Shown one piece after another: positions 43,316 through 55,099 of a stretch of DNA of 64,000 bases (the first letter of the stretch is position 1; the number at the start of each line of letters is the position of its first letter). The stretch is from Dryomyza anilis. Lineage: Eukaryota; Arthropoda; Insecta; Diptera; Dryomyzidae. The notes beneath the pieces are model-generated. The model was given only the letters and a program-made list of their open reading frames with translations. It did no database searches and was not told the DNA's origin. Position numbers and translations under genes: made by a program. Location: contig OX638130.1 in assembly GCA_951804985.1 (NCBI GenBank), positions 34,714,202 through 34,778,201 on the forward strand, read 5' to 3'.

Positions 43316-43865
43316 ATAGAGAAGCCAGACTGAATGAAAATAAAAAACTATAATTAATATTAAACAATTAAAACTTAGATATATACAGCATTTTAATAAA
43401 TTTCTATGATTAAATTCAAAAAATATTTTGTACATTATTAAATTCAAAAAGCCATTGATTTAATTAACAAATTTTAGCATCTCTAAAAACAAAAATTAAA
43501 TTCTATATGTACTGGTTGAATTTGAAGTGGGCGGAAAGTGATAAAAAGACCGAAAAAAATTTTATTGCAGAAATCGGTAGCAGGCATCAGAAGAGTTTAA
43601 ATCCAATTGGGCAGCAACAGTTGTATCTATCGTGGATGATAAAGCAGGGCCATCGTTAATAAGCATAGCACATTATTATAAATTGTATATTTTCTCGCTG
43701 TTGTCCAACAACGTCACCCTTGCCTTTGTTATATCGCCATTTAACAATCTAAATTTTAAGATTTGGTTGTTTTTTAGCAGCTTTCGACAGAAAAAGTCGA
43801 GTTTATTAGCTGACGGCGCACACTGGTCCAAAAGTGAAAAAGCTGGCCAAAATTCAATACTTTTT
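43316..43865. other. Spacer; includes a segment repeated inverted at 47.6 kb
   Basis: No gene. 43805-43855 (CGCACACTGGTCCAAAAGTG, then GCTGGCCAAAATTC) is matched inverted at about 47612-47660. Confidence 0.45.
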
Positions 43866-44557
43866 ATACCGTACACTAAGAGTGAAAGGGTATATTCAGT
43901 TTGGTACGCCGTTTATAACACCCAGAAGGAAGCATCTCCGGTATGGAAAAGTATATATATTCTTGATCGGCATGACCTTCTGAGTCGATTTAGCGATGTC
44001 CGTCTGTCTGTCCGTCATTCTGTCTGTCTGTTGAAATCTCTACTACTTTTAAAATTGAAGAGCTAGATAAATGAAACTTATAACTTAGATTACTAATATA
44101 CCTACGCTGTACGTGCGAAAATCGGTCCATTGTGACCTATGATCGGACCACTTATGTTCAAATACCTCATATAAAATGTACATATAAAGATCAATTTTTA
44201 TGTATACGTGCATAGGTAAACTTTTTTTGGTAAAATATATATGATGCTCAAATACATGATAATAATGTTTTCCGGCGAAAAGACTTGTGGTTCACAAAAA
44301 AAAAATCGAAATTCGGTACACCTACCCATTTGTAAATATGGGTATCAAATGAATGGAAATTCTTCAGCGATTGAATGTTTGTAGTTATTTTCAGGATTCG
44401 TATAACCTGGTGACCTATATATCACTTTGAATGGTAACCACACATATGTGAAGGGTATTTATAGTCGGCTTAGACCGACTATAATTTTGATAATCCTAAC
44501 TATCATAATTACACCTACTTTAAAATTTCCCATGTGATCTAACCTTCCCAACTGGTT
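43866..44557 (+). mobile_element. mini-me-like repeat, full-length
   Basis: Complete copy: left terminus TACACTAAGAGTGAAAGGGT able to fold on itself, CACCCAGAAGGAAGC, (TA)n, core, a short (GTCY)n, long 3' body, hairpin ATAGTCGGCTTAGACCGACT, right end CTTCCCAACTGG. About 690 bp, same order as 30287-30953 and 50430-51143. Confidence 0.85.
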
Positions 44558-44929
44558 TTAACTTAGAATGCAAACAATAGTATTCAGCCCAATCATGAAT
44601 TTCATGTGAAGTTTTATTTTCCTCCGAAATGAAATTTCATATCATCAATTTCTTGGGAATTAGATTTGTTTCGAAATAATTGTCAAATATATTTCGACAG
44701 TTTGACAATTATTTGTTGTGCACACAAAATTTAAATTTAATTTTAAAAACATATATAAAAATTGAATTGGATAAAATAACTTGCTAGATTGAGACTTCCA
44801 ATTGCTACTCGATTGATGTTTGCTGATTCGTTGCAGGCTTTTGCATTATATTTTTTGGTGAAGTCGATCCTTCTTCGATTAAAGCAAAAAACTAGACGAA
44901 GTGAATTACTGATAGAAATCCCTTTGCGC

Positions 44930-45215
44930 CAGTCGGTCGATTGAGGATTTTGGACTACGAGCCGAATGGTCCCGGATTCAATCCCAGCGACTATAACATC
45001 TTTTAATAGAAACAAATTTTTTATCCGACGCTACCTCGGCAGTCAATGGCAAACATACAAGAGTAAAACATTGGCTATGAAAAAGCTCTCATCACAGCAT
45101 TGATCTGCAGGTCCCACCACTTTGAGTACAAATATGGAAGCACAGCTGAAATGGTGATAGAACTCGGCCTACGTTCTTCAAATCTGTAGCACCAAACTAT
45201 TATTATAAATACGTT
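44930..45215 (+). mobile_element. tRNA-derived SINE-like unit A
   Basis: The head carries a box-A-like GCCAGTCGGTCGATT and box-B-like GGATTCAATCCC. The body shares GTCAATGGCAAACATAC, GAGTAAAACATTG.CTATGA and AGCTCGGCCTA-like blocks with the unit at 49563-49855. Ends near a TTATTATTAT tract. Confidence 0.65.
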
Positions 45216-45282
45216 CAATAGATCCCTTCCTGCGAAACAAAATTTAATGACCGCTTCTAAATTTATATTTTTATTTGTATCA

Positions 45283-45480
45283 TCGGTGGCTCAGATGGAT
45301 AAAGCGTTGAACTTCGAACCGAAATGTCGCTAGTTCGAACACCAGCGACTACTACATCAACAAAACAGATATATGCCAGATGTTTTGATATGCCAGACCT
45401 CTCGCAGACAATGGAAAACATCCGAAAGTAAAAACACCGTCCATTAAAATATCTCACCCCTCCAGATTCGGCATTACGCT
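45283..45480 (+). mobile_element. tRNA-derived SINE-like unit B
   Basis: The head GGTGGCTCAGATGGATAAAG contains a good box A and TAGTTCGAACACCAG a good box B, spaced as in a tRNA. The body (GACAATGGAAAACATCCGAA, GTAAAAACACCGTCCAT) is a diverged version of units A and C. It is not a functional tRNA: the acceptor ends do not pair and a tail follows. Confidence 0.6.
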
Positions 45481-45890
45481 TTATGACATTATTTTTACTT
45501 TCTTAGATGATAGGTCGAAAATTATTTAAATCCTTCTCCACTTGTTACTAAAACTCCTGAACATTTTTTTTGCTTATGTAGCATATAAATCATATAACAA
45601 TACTCATGTACCTGCATAATGCTTAAAAGCACATCTAAATCTAAACACATGATCAAAATTGTGTTCATTGTTACACCAATAATTTAGTTTCATTTTTAAA
45701 ATTTCAATTTCCTCTAAAATTTTCTGTCGGAATACTAATGCGTAAATAAGGAAAAAATGTCCTTTAAAATGAAATTCATGAAATGAAACTATTTCCAGTG
45801 AATTATTTTCATACATTCGAAAATCACTGTGATACCAAATTTCCTAATAGTGAAAATATTTCGGGGGAAAATTTGTTCATGATTGGGCTG

Positions 45891-46405
45891 ATTATAATTC
45901 ACTTATAAACATTCCTGGCCATAAACGCGTCCAAGAATTTTATTCGAAAAAAATACTCTTTTTCAGATATTAACTCTCAAAGTAAGTACTTTTCTCATTA
46001 AAAAAAAATTATGTTTTAGTGTGTTTTAATTTTAAGATTACTGCTAATGTAAATATACTATTCATATTATATTATGATAATTATATAAATAGATGTTTTA
46101 AGAACTTATAATACAACAAAAAACGGAACTAGTCTAAAGAACCAAGATAGAGATATCATACAATATTTGTTAGCCTCGAAAACAAAAAGTTATTTGTTAA
46201 AAGTTAAAAAAGTTAAAGTGTTCCGCATTGTTCCCCTAAACTTTTAATGCACTTTTGTTGCCAAATGTACGAGCATTTCAGATCAGTTTTTAAATTTTGC
46301 AAATAATTGCTTTTGCGAAAAAAACTAACTTTATATTTAAAAAATTGTATTTTTAATATAACATAGAAATGGATGTGAGACGGACGATAAAAAAGATTGC
46401 AACTC
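45891..46405. other. AT-rich spacer, no gene seen
   Basis: No gene recognised. Confidence 0.4.
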
Positions 46406-47197
46406 CCCAATAAACCAAAAACCTAGATATTAAGTGATTTTCGAATGTATATTGAACATGGATATCGAAGCTTTCACTGGAGAAAAGCATTCAACTTTTT
46501 GTAATTGTAAGCTTGAAAACCATAGCGTTCTCCAGCAAAACTGGTAGCTTTTTTTATCCAATTGAATCTAGCCTTTACCTAAACTTGAATTCCGACATTC
46601 AATAAACATTCGAGGTTTAACGTAATTGTAAGCTATAAATAAAATGTGATTCGACCTTCAAATTACACTTGAATTCAAGCGCATATATTTCCATAATTAA
46701 AGGTTTAAATATAAAATAAAAGAAAACGCATATAAGTTATAATATTATATATTAAAAGGAACTAAAGTATGTTCAACAGCTACAACAGCACCTGCAACAG
46801 GAACTTCTTGTAAAATCCACTTAAATTCAAGCGCATATATTCCCTAATTAAAGGTTAAAATAAAAGAGAACGCATATAAGTTATAATACTATATATTAAA
46901 AGGAATTAAAGTATGTTCTACAGCTGAAAACAATGATCTCACTGATTGTGCGAATGCAGTGGCACATATGTAGTGGTGAAAAAAATGAAAAATTTCTTGT
47001 TGACATTTAATTTATCACGTTACTGGGTTGCCATTGAGTAATTTTGTGTAGTGAATTTCATGTCAAGTTTTTTTAACTTCGAAAACCAACGTTGGAATAA
47101 CATTCACTTCTTCGGCTTGATCATGACATTACATCCACACTGGTTGTAAAAGAAAATTCTCCAAATTTATCGAACCTTAAACTCATTGCTTATTGGG
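46406..47197 (+). mobile_element. R element copy 2 (792 bp, TIR CCCAATAA)
   Basis: Starts CCCAATAAACC, ends GCTTATTGGG. Matches R copy 1 in inverted orientation at both ends and in the middle. 46770-46815 read in reverse encodes the end of the MICOS-like fragment (AGAVVAVEHTLVPF). Around 46705-46715 it contains the unfilled TAA site of the element at 11833. An internal direct repeat (TCAAGCGCATATAT..CC.TAATTAAAGGTT at about 46675-46710 and 46813-46858) is also present. Confidence 0.75.
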
Positions 47198-47675
47198 TCT
47201 TGGTATTCTTCATTAATGTCGTCTTTATCATCTTCTCCATAATCTGCGTTATTTTCATTCTCTTAATATTACCCATATTAAACGATTTTTTTATAAATTG
47301 TATGTTCATATATTTTTTTTTTATTATTTTAATCAATTTAATGCCCACGCAGGGGCTGATATTGATAGAGGTACATAATAGATTAGTTAATACACTTCTT
47401 TACTTAATACTAATTTAACTTAAAATTATTCCTAACACACACTCCTCAAAACTAATTTTAATTTAAACTTACTAATATTTGACTAAATAAAAAATATTTT
47501 GAACTTTTTCTAAACAAAAAAAATTGTCAGACCATTGCAATTTTTATACCGAATCACGCAAATTTGAATCACACATTGAACGTTTACTTGTCGTTAATCA
47601 AAATAGACGACTTTTAGAATTTTGGCCAGCTTTTTTCAATTTTGGACCACTGTGCGGCGTGTGTGTGATGATCAT
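47198..47675. other. AT-rich spacer
   Basis: No gene. The frame at 47200-47418 is hydrophobic low-complexity and has no start context or motif. 47612-47660 mirrors 43805-43855. Confidence 0.4.
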
Positions 47676-48446
47676 TTAGATACACTCTAGATGTAATATC
47701 TCCTCCAATAACATCCGAAAGCGCTTTTTAAAATATTGTTTCATCAAATCATCACGAGTGCGAACATTATTAAATTTGACAAGAACTGCTTTACGGTTTT
47801 GTATACAACAGCAATGCTGCACGTCGCTAGCATTAACATTAACATTGAAGACTTTACCAATACAGAGTACTGTCTTAAGCAGATCATCTATTCCAGTAGG
47901 CAATCCACTAATAATGATATCAGCACGAATTATGCGATGTAGCAGCGCAGTATTTTAGTTCTCAAGCTCAGAAATCCTATCTTTCATTTTGCTGTCAACC
48001 AGTTTTATTAGTTTGTTGCATTGAACTACATCAGACTGTAGCTTAGTTATAAGGACGATAACTCTGATTTTATTTCATTAATCGTGACGTCAAATTTAGT
48101 TTGGACTTCAGTTAAACCCAGACGAATTTCATCCTGAATGGTAGATAGACACATTCGTATTTCATCACGAACAGTAACAATGACGTCATAATTTTGAGTT
48201 GAGGCATTAGATATCGAGAAATCACCCGCAGCAGCAGCACCAGGGATTGCTTTGCATATAATGCAAGTAAATTTAAGCGTGCGGTCTTTCAGCAAGGCTG
48301 AAAGATCAGGAGACGCTCCACCGCAATTCGGTGTGGTACCAGTTTCCACTCACGAAGCATCCAATACTGAGCTTTGTTCGGCATATATTTGTGTAGCAAT
48401 CTGCACATTGTTGAGGATTAGCTGCCGGTGCCATAGTTTAATGTAA
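47676..48446 (-). pseudogene. ORF1-like fragment of a non-LTR retrotransposon
   Basis: Minus frame 48047-48349 gives an N-terminal part ending in a heptad-like helix (RDEIRMCLSTIQDEIRLGLT, VTINEIKSELSSL). After frame changes, 47676-47903 gives GLPTGIDDLLKTVLCIGKVF and RKAVLVKFNNVRTRDDLMKQ, which resembles the RRM-like domain of coiled-coil ORF1 proteins. Strand and order would suit ORF1 of the split jockey-type element at 37.2-43.1 kb, 4.6 kb away with other repeats between, but this link is inference. Confidence 0.5.
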
Positions 48447-48658
48447 TAGGCTCACTTGATTAAAGTTGAAACGAGACTGGCAGTGGGCAGCAGCAGGCAG
48501 TGAACAGCAGAGAATTAGGCAACAACAACAACAGCTAGAATAAGCAAATCAAATTTATGATTTTAAAAACAACAGCAGCGAGCAAAATAACAACAGAGTT
48601 ATGATATTTTAAAAAATATTCAGCGATTTTTAGATTTTTTTTTAAAATACCTATGAAA

Positions 48659-48800
48659 ATGTTTTTGACCAGAAAATTTCTTAAACACTGAAAAAAAAGC
48701 TAGCCTAAAAATATTTTTTTTATTTATTTATTTATTTATTTATTTATTAGTTTTTTTTCAGTGTTTCAGCAATTTTCTGGCTAAAAACATTTTTGTAGCA
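48659..48800. repeat. Hairpin with central (TTTA)n microsatellite
   Basis: Arms about 48659-48700 and 48750-48795 are inverted (AAAATGTTTTTGACCAGAAA / TTTTCTGGCTAAAAACATTT; ACACTGAAAAAAA / TTTTTTTCAGTGT) around about eight TTTA units. Confidence 0.75.
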
Positions 48801-48879
48801 TTGCTAACGTGTATGTAAGGTATTTTAAGTTTTTTCAAATTTAATTTTTCCACTTCCATATTTCAGAAAATAATGGGTT

Positions 48880-49150
48880 TTTGATTTTTAGGGGGTACCG
48901 CGTGACCTTGAGGTCACTTTTTATATTTTTGTAATTTTGAGTCCTACTTTACGCAAGACAAGACAAATTTTTTTCCACGACCACTTTGATATAATGCAAA
49001 AACTAGTTCTGACCACGGTCGGTTTTCGATTTTTGGTAGGTTCCAGGGGGCCGAGCGGCAAAATTTCGGACTTTCGGAACTCTCCGCCTATTAGGAAGGG
49101 CGTGGCAATTTCTTTTTTAAAACATTTTGAGTAAAGTAAACTTCAGCCCA
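48880..49150. repeat. Relative of the 28.4-29.3 kb foldback arm
   Basis: Shares TACCGCGTGACCTTGAGGTC, CGGTCGGTTTTCGATTTTT and AAAGTAAACTTCAGCC-like blocks in the same order with 29148-29333. No coding content. Confidence 0.55.
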
Positions 49151-49562
49151 AAAACAAACTTCTGGTGTTGGGTATGACTTTGCTGAGGGTGCTTTCAAAT
49201 TAAAATATAAATACAGCATTTTATTCTTCAAAGAATTTTCTTTAAATCATATCTACATGACATTAGCAGATCTCGTGTAGTTTAAGCGTCAGATTAAATG
49301 AAACGCGCGCGTTTTTACTGATTTCGACACAACGTGCGACGTTGAAATTTGTATTCCAACACACTAACATTCTGAATTACCGACAAATTATATGGTAATG
49401 CATATTTAGCGTAATTATTTTATATATTCTCAAACATATTTTACAAAATGACATGTAGGTATTTCAACAGAAAAGTCCACTTCTGCTTTAGTGGTAAGAA
49501 ATGTTTAAAATTTTAAATTTTATTTAACACTGCTGTTGTGTTTGGACCATTTTGGTCAATTT
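49151..49562. other. AT-rich spacer, no gene seen
   Basis: No gene or repeat recognised. Confidence 0.4.
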
Positions 49563-49855
49563 ATCGACTATATCGCTTAGTGGTTTGTGCGTTGGACTGC
49601 GAGACAAAAGCTCCGGTTCAAGCCTGGACTGGGGCTAACAACATCTTTTCATAGAAACAATTTTCTATACCGCGCTACCACTCGGTAGTAAATGGCAAAC
49701 CTACGAGAGTAAAACATTGTCTATGAAAAGCTCCCACACGCCGTTCGGATTGTACTCAAAGCACCGCTTTGAGTACAAAATATAACACGCACAGCTCAAA
49801 AATGGTGGGAGAGCTCGGCCTAAGTTCTAAGTGCCAAACTATTACTATTATATAC
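49563..49855 (+). mobile_element. tRNA-derived SINE-like unit C
   Basis: Head: ATCGCTTAGTGGTTTGTGCG (box A) and CTCCGGTTCAAGCCTGG (box B) with tRNA-like spacing. Body: GTAAATGGCAAACCTACGAG, AGTAAAACATTGTCTATGAA, GAGCTCGGCCTAAGTTC. Tail TTACTATTATATA. It is the clearest of the three full units and the best reference for the family. Confidence 0.75.
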
Positions 49856-49926
49856 TAGCTGGACCCGTGCACGACTCGTGCCAAGATTTTCTGAATTCAA
49901 AGATATGGAGCGATTTTATTAATATA

Positions 49927-50379
49927 AACCAGTTGGGAAGGTTAGATCACATGGGACATTTTAAAGTAGGTGTAATTATGATAGTTAGGATTATCAAAAT
50001 TATAGTCGGTCTAAGCCGACTATAAATACCCTACACATATGTATGGTCAAAGTGGTATAGGTCACAAGGGTATACGAATCCTGAAAATAACTACAAACTT
50101 TCAATCCCTGAAGAATTTCCATTCATTTGATACCCATATTTACAAATGGGTAGGTGTAGCAAATTTCGATTTTTTTTTTGGGAACCTCAAGTCTTTTCGC
50201 CGGAAAACATTATTATCATGTATTTGAGCATGATATCAATATATATTTGACCAAAAAAGTTTACCTAAGCACGTATACATAAAAATTGATCTTTATATGT
50301 ACATTTTATATGAGGTATTTGAACATAAGTGGTCGGACCAAACTGAATATACCCTTTCACTCTTAGTGTAGGGTATAAA
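49927..50379 (-). mobile_element. mini-me-like repeat, internally deleted
   Basis: Right terminus AACCAGTTGGGAAGG, hairpin and 3' body are present on the minus strand. From the GTCGG near 50333 it jumps directly to the left terminus (AAACTGAATATACCCTTTCA), so the (TA)n, core and (GTCY)n section is deleted. Confidence 0.85.
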
Positions 50380-50429
50380 AACATTTTATTATTTATATGA
50401 GGGGCCCGTGCTTAGCTGTTGAAGTTTTT

Positions 50430-51143
50430 ATACCCTACACTAAGAGTGAAAGGGTATATTCAGTTTGGTACGCCGTTTGTAACACCCAGAAGGAAGCATC
50501 TCCGGTATGGAAAAGTATATATATTCTTGATCAGCATGACCTCCTGAGTCCGCGATGTCCGTCTGTCCGTTTGTCTGTCCGTCTGTCTGTCCGTCTGTCT
50601 GTCTGTCTGTTGAAATCCCTACTACTTTTAAAATTGAAGAGCTAGATAAATGAAACTTATAACTTTGATTACTAATATACCTACGCTGTATGTGGCGAGA
50701 TCGGTTCATTGTGACCTATGATCCGACCACTTATGTTCAAATACCTCATATAAAATGTACATATAAAGATCAATTTTTATGTATACGTGCTTAGGTAAAC
50801 TTTTTTGGTCAAATATATATTGACATCATGCTCAAGTACGTGATAATAATGTTTTTCGTCGAAAAGACCTGTGGTTCATTAAAAAAAAAATCGAAATTCG
50901 GTACACCTACCCATTTGTAAATATGGGTATCAAATGAATGGAAATTCTTCAGCGATTGAATGTTTGTAGTTATTTTCAGGATTCGTATACCCTGGTGACC
51001 TATATATCACTTTGAATGGTAACCACACATATGTGTAGGGTATTTATAGTCGGCTTAGACCGACTATAATTTTGATAATCCTAACTATCATAATTACACC
51101 TACTTTAAAATTTCCCATGTGATCTAACCTTCCCAACTGGTTT
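50430..51143 (+). mobile_element. mini-me-like repeat, full-length
   Basis: Full copy with both termini, (TA)n, core and a long (GTCY)n tract (50558-50610). Its left end faces the left end of the minus-strand copy 50 bp away, giving a head-to-head pair. Only small indels separate it from the 43.9-kb copy. Confidence 0.9.
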
Positions 51144-51339
51144 TTTATTGGTTTTATAAATGTGGTAACCAAATAATTCTCCGCCAAAACAACTTTTCTC
51201 AAAGACAATTCTTTCTCAGACTGCGCTTCTCCGCAGAATTATTCCCAGTAGAAATCTTCCCCGTAAAATCCACATAGAACGCTTTCCCGTAGAATTCTCC
51301 ACGTAGAATTCATTCGGGAGAATTGTTCCCGGTAGAATT

Positions 51340-52410
51340 TTTAGTGTGGTGAATTTTAGTGTGGTGAATTATAGTGTGGAGGGTTTTAGTGTGGTGAATT
51401 TTAATGTGGCGTGTTTTAGTGTGGCGTGAATTTTAATGTGATGAATTTTATTGTGGTGAGTTGAGTTTTAGTGTAGTGAATTTTAGTGTGGTTAATTATA
51501 GTGTGGTGGGTTTTAGTGTGGTGAATTTTAGTGCGGTGAGTTTTAGTGTGGTGAGTTTTAGTGTGGCGAAATTTGAGTGTAGTGAGTTTTAATGTGGTGA
51601 GTTTTAGTGTGGTGAATTTTAATGTGGTGAAATTTTAGTGTAGTGAGTTTTAGTGTGGTGAGTTTTTTAGTGTGGTGAAATTTTAGTGTGGTGAGTTCAA
51701 GTGTGGTGAATTTTAGTGTGTTGAATTTTTGTGTGGTGAGTTTTAGTGTTGTCAGTTTTAGTGTGGTGAGTTTTAGTGTGGTGAGTTTTAGTGTGGTGAG
51801 TTTTAGTGTGGTGAGTTTTGGTGTGGTGAGTTTAAGTGTGGTGAGTTTTAGTGTGGTGAAGTTTATTGCGGTGAGTTTTAGTGTGGCGACATTTGAGTGT
51901 AGTGACTTTTAGTGTGGTGAGTTCAAGTGTGGTGAATTTTAGTGTGTTGAATTTTGGTGAGTTTTAGTGTTGTCAGTTTTAGTGTGGTGAGTTTTAGTGT
52001 GTGAGTTTTAGTGTGGCGACATTTGAGTGTAGTGAGTTTTAGTGTGGTGAGTTTTAGTGTGGTGAGTTTTAGTTTGGTGAGTTTTAGTGTGGTGAGTTTT
52101 AGTGTGGTGAGTTTTGGTGTGGTGAGTTTTTGTGTGGTGAATTTTAGTGTGGTGAGTTTTAGTGTGGTGAAATTTTAGTGTGGTTGGTTTTAGAGCGGTG
52201 AGTTTTAATGTGGTGAAATATTAGTGTGGTGGGTTTTAGTGTGGTGAGTTTTAGTGTGGTGAAATTTTAGTGTGGTGGGTTTTAGTGTGGTGAATTTTAG
52301 TGTGTTGAATTTTTGTGTGGTGAGTTTAAGTGTGGCGAGTTTTAGTGTGGTGAGTTTTGGTGTGGTGAGTTTTGGTGTGGTGAGTGTAAGTGTGGTGAGT
52401 TTTTTTTTTG
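51340..52410 (+). repeat. 15-bp GT-rich minisatellite
   Basis: About 70 imperfect units of GTGAGTTTTAGTGTG, with 14- to 16-bp length variants and GAATTTT alternatives. The strand bias is strong (G and T on plus). Open frames such as VVSFS repeats at 51688-51912 arise from the 15-bp period. 51200-51340 has a looser, related spacing of GTAGAATT motifs. Confidence 0.95.
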
Positions 52411-52429
52411 GTGGTTTTGTTTTTGTATT

Positions 52430-52952
52430 TTTGCTTTTGTTTTGTGTTGTGCTTTTGCTTTTTTGTTTTTAAATTTTTTTGTTGTATTTGAGTTTTTTGT
52501 TTCATGTTCGTAGCTGGTGAAAGTGCCGAGTATTAAAGGTTTAGGTTGCATGAGAGGTGCCACGCCTCTTTGCCCAATCCCGTCCATATATAGCCTAATT
52601 CCTTCCAGACCATACCGCATCTGTGGTAAAAATTTCAAGAAAATCGGATCAGCCGTTTAGACGGAGAAGCGGAACAAACGTGATTGCTTTTGTTTTTGTT
52701 TTGTGCTTTTGCTTTTTGTTTTTGAGTTTTTTGTTTCATGTTCGTAGCTGGTGAATGTGCCGAGTTATATCGTATTGAAAGTTAAGGTTGTATGGGAGGT
52801 GCCACACCTCTTTGTCCAATCCCGCCCATATATAGCCTATCATTCCTTCCAGACCATCTGTGGTAAAAATTTCAAGAAAATCGGATCAGCCGTTTAGACG
52901 GAAAAGCGGAACAAACGTACAAACGAACAAACAGATTTATTATATTAATAGG
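52430..52952 (+). repeat. Tandemly duplicated dispersed repeat
   Basis: Two copies (about 52430-52680 and 52685-52952) share TTTCATGTTCGTAGCTGGTG, GAGGTGCCACRCCTCTTTG, AATTTCAAGAAAATCGGATC and AGCCGTTTAGACGG. The second ends AACAAACAGATTTATTATAT. The tail resembles 3' ends of widespread arthropod repeats. Family not identified. Confidence 0.7.
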
Positions 52953-53009
52953 ATATCGACTTGAAACTTCAGCTCATGTGGTATTTTTCTTAATAATTGT
53001 TAATATAAA

Positions 53010-53769
53010 AACCAGTTGGAAAGGTTATATCACATGGGAAATTTTAAAGTAGGTGTAATTATGATAGTTGGGATTATCAAAATTATAGTCGGTCTAAGCC
53101 GACAATAAATACCCTACACATATGTGTGTTTACCATTTAAAGTGATATATAGGTCACCAGGGTATACGAATCCTGAAAATAACTACAAACATTCAATCGC
53201 TGAAGAATTTCCATTTATTTGATACTCATATTTACAAATGGATAGGTGTACCGAATTTCGATTTTTTTTTGTGAACCACAAGTCTTTTCGCCGGAAAACA
53301 TTATTATCATGTATTTGAGCATGATATCAATATATATTTGACCAAAAAAGTTTACCTAAGCACGTATACATAAAAATTGATCTTTATATGTACATTTTAT
53401 ATGAGGTATTTGAACATAAGTGGTCGGATCATAGGTCACAATGGGCCAATTTACAGCGTACATACAGCGTAGGTATATTATATTAGTAATCTAAGTTATA
53501 AGTTTCATTTATCTAGCTCTTCAATTTTAAAAGTAGTAGAGATTTAAACAGACAGACGGACAGACGGACAGACGGACATCGCTAAATCGACTCAGGAGGT
53601 CATGCTGATCAAGAATATATATACTTTTCCATACTGGAGATGCTTCCTTCTGGGAGGTCATGCTGATCAAGAATATATATACTTTTCCATACCGGAGATG
53701 CTTCCTTCTGGGTGTTACAAACGGCGTACCAAACTGAATATACCCTTTCACTCTTAGTGTAGGGTATAA
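53010..53769 (-). mobile_element. mini-me-like repeat with internal duplication
   Basis: Full minus-strand copy, right end at 53010, left end at 53769. The segment GAGGTCATGCTGATCAAGAA ... CTTCCTTCTGGG is tandemly duplicated at 53597-53655 and 53656-53712, so it has two cores and two (TA)n boxes. Confidence 0.9.
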
Positions 53770-54151
53770 TAATAAATTGTCTTTCGTAAATAGAAAGGGA
53801 GATAAATAAAAAGTTACAAATCTTACTTTAAGGTACCACTTTGGTCCATTGTACATTTTTCATTTTCTTAAAACAAAATAATGAAGAATTCTTTAGTATT
53901 TATTTGGAATAAATAGTAATGATAAATAGTGAAGAAAATTTGGTCACATGAGAACTTTTAAAAAAGGAAAAATTTAATAGTTGGTGTAAAGAAGTTAGTA
54001 AAAATTAGGAAAGTTATAGTCGGTCTAAGCGATAATGTCTGTGCTTACTATATAGAGTAGTCCAGAGGACTCCAAGGTGTACGAATCGTAAAAATACCTG
54101 AAAATTCACTTAGGCTGGTATGAAGTGAAATTCACCCCTGTATGTCTGTAT
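53770..54151. other. Spacer with a degenerate mini-me 3' end
   Basis: 54008-54040 (GTTATAGTCGGTCTAAGC) is a remnant of the repeat hairpin region. No gene. Confidence 0.4.
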
Positions 54152-54438
54152 TAGAGATGGGCGCGTGTCGTGCTTTTTTCGTGTCACGCCCGAAAATCTG
54201 AGTTCGTGCGTGCAAATCTCCGTGCGTGCTAGTTACTGTCGTGCCCGTGCGTGTACGTGCCTCCAAAATCAGGCACGCGCCCATTAAATATTTTTTTATA
54301 GTTTCAATCCCAATTGAAAAATATCCTTACTTCCAGCTTTAGAAAACAAAAAATTTCGTGGTATTGTAACCTTTTCTTAAAAATCTGTTGTTTTAGTTTT
54401 ACTTATGGATTTAAGAGAATAAAACAGAATCAAACTTA

Positions 54439-55086
54439 GGGCATATTTCTTTATTCGTTCTGAACGTTCAGAATATTCTGTTTTCAAAATTTCTGTTACT
54501 TTATTTTTTCCGAACGTACTGGTTTATCCGAATTCTGTTACTTTATTCAAAACAGAACGTTCAGAACGCATTCTGTTTATTCTGAGTTCAATCATAGAAT
54601 ACACAGAATAAAACTGTCAAATTAGAAATTATTTACACAAATTATAAATTATAAAACAAATTTTAATGAAGTCGCGTCTGTCGCATGATATTGGTGGGTT
54701 GTCGCGTGTGTCGTATTTAAGAACTGCATATTGCGAGGACATATATACAAGATTGTGGCATTGCAAAATGCAAGTTTGGTACTGCAGTTTTTAATCAGCA
54801 TGTACGGAACCTCTTTGATTAAGAAAAATATGTGAAATAATGTACGATGCATTGTTATGTGCAAGCATTTTAGTGACATACATCCAAATTGATAAGCAAC
54901 GTTTTTAAAAAGTTAATTTTAATAAGTGTTTGATTTACAAATGATATTTAATGTTTGTTTACATTTTTTTATTCTGGTTATTCTGAAACTGCTACTTTAT
55001 TCATAGTATTCTAGATATTCCGGATAAAAAATCAAACTATTCTGTTCATTCTATTCTTATTCCAGAATGAATAAAGAAATACACCC
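54439..55086. mobile_element. 648-bp MITE nested in hAT element C
   Basis: Ends GGGCATATTTCTTTATTCGT and the inverse of GGGTGTATTTCTTTATTCAT, matching at 17 of 20. Interior rich in inverted GAACGTTCAGAA motifs. Target duplication not resolved. Confidence 0.7.
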
Positions 55087-55099
55087 ATAATTTTTGAAA

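Larger units (their letters stand above)
44585..45890. mobile_element. 1.3-kb TIR element, TIR CAGCCCAATCATGAA
   Basis: Perfect 15-bp inverted ends with weaker similarity inward (TTTTCC.CCGAAAT). Flanks ATAGTATT and ATTATAAT are only partly alike, so a hAT-type 8-bp duplication is possible but decayed. Two SINE-like units lie inside. No transposase. Confidence 0.6.

Noticed and set aside
45283..45350. A functional tRNA gene
   Set aside because: Box A and B are good, but acceptor ends do not pair and the sequence continues into a SINE body shared with other units.
47200..47418. Small membrane-protein gene
   Set aside because: Ile/Phe/Leu-rich frame of the kind common in AT-rich DNA, next to an R element end, without start context or conserved motif.
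51688..52472. Val/Ser/Phe-rich frames
   Set aside because: Generated by the 15-bp GT-rich minisatellite; no start context or domain.
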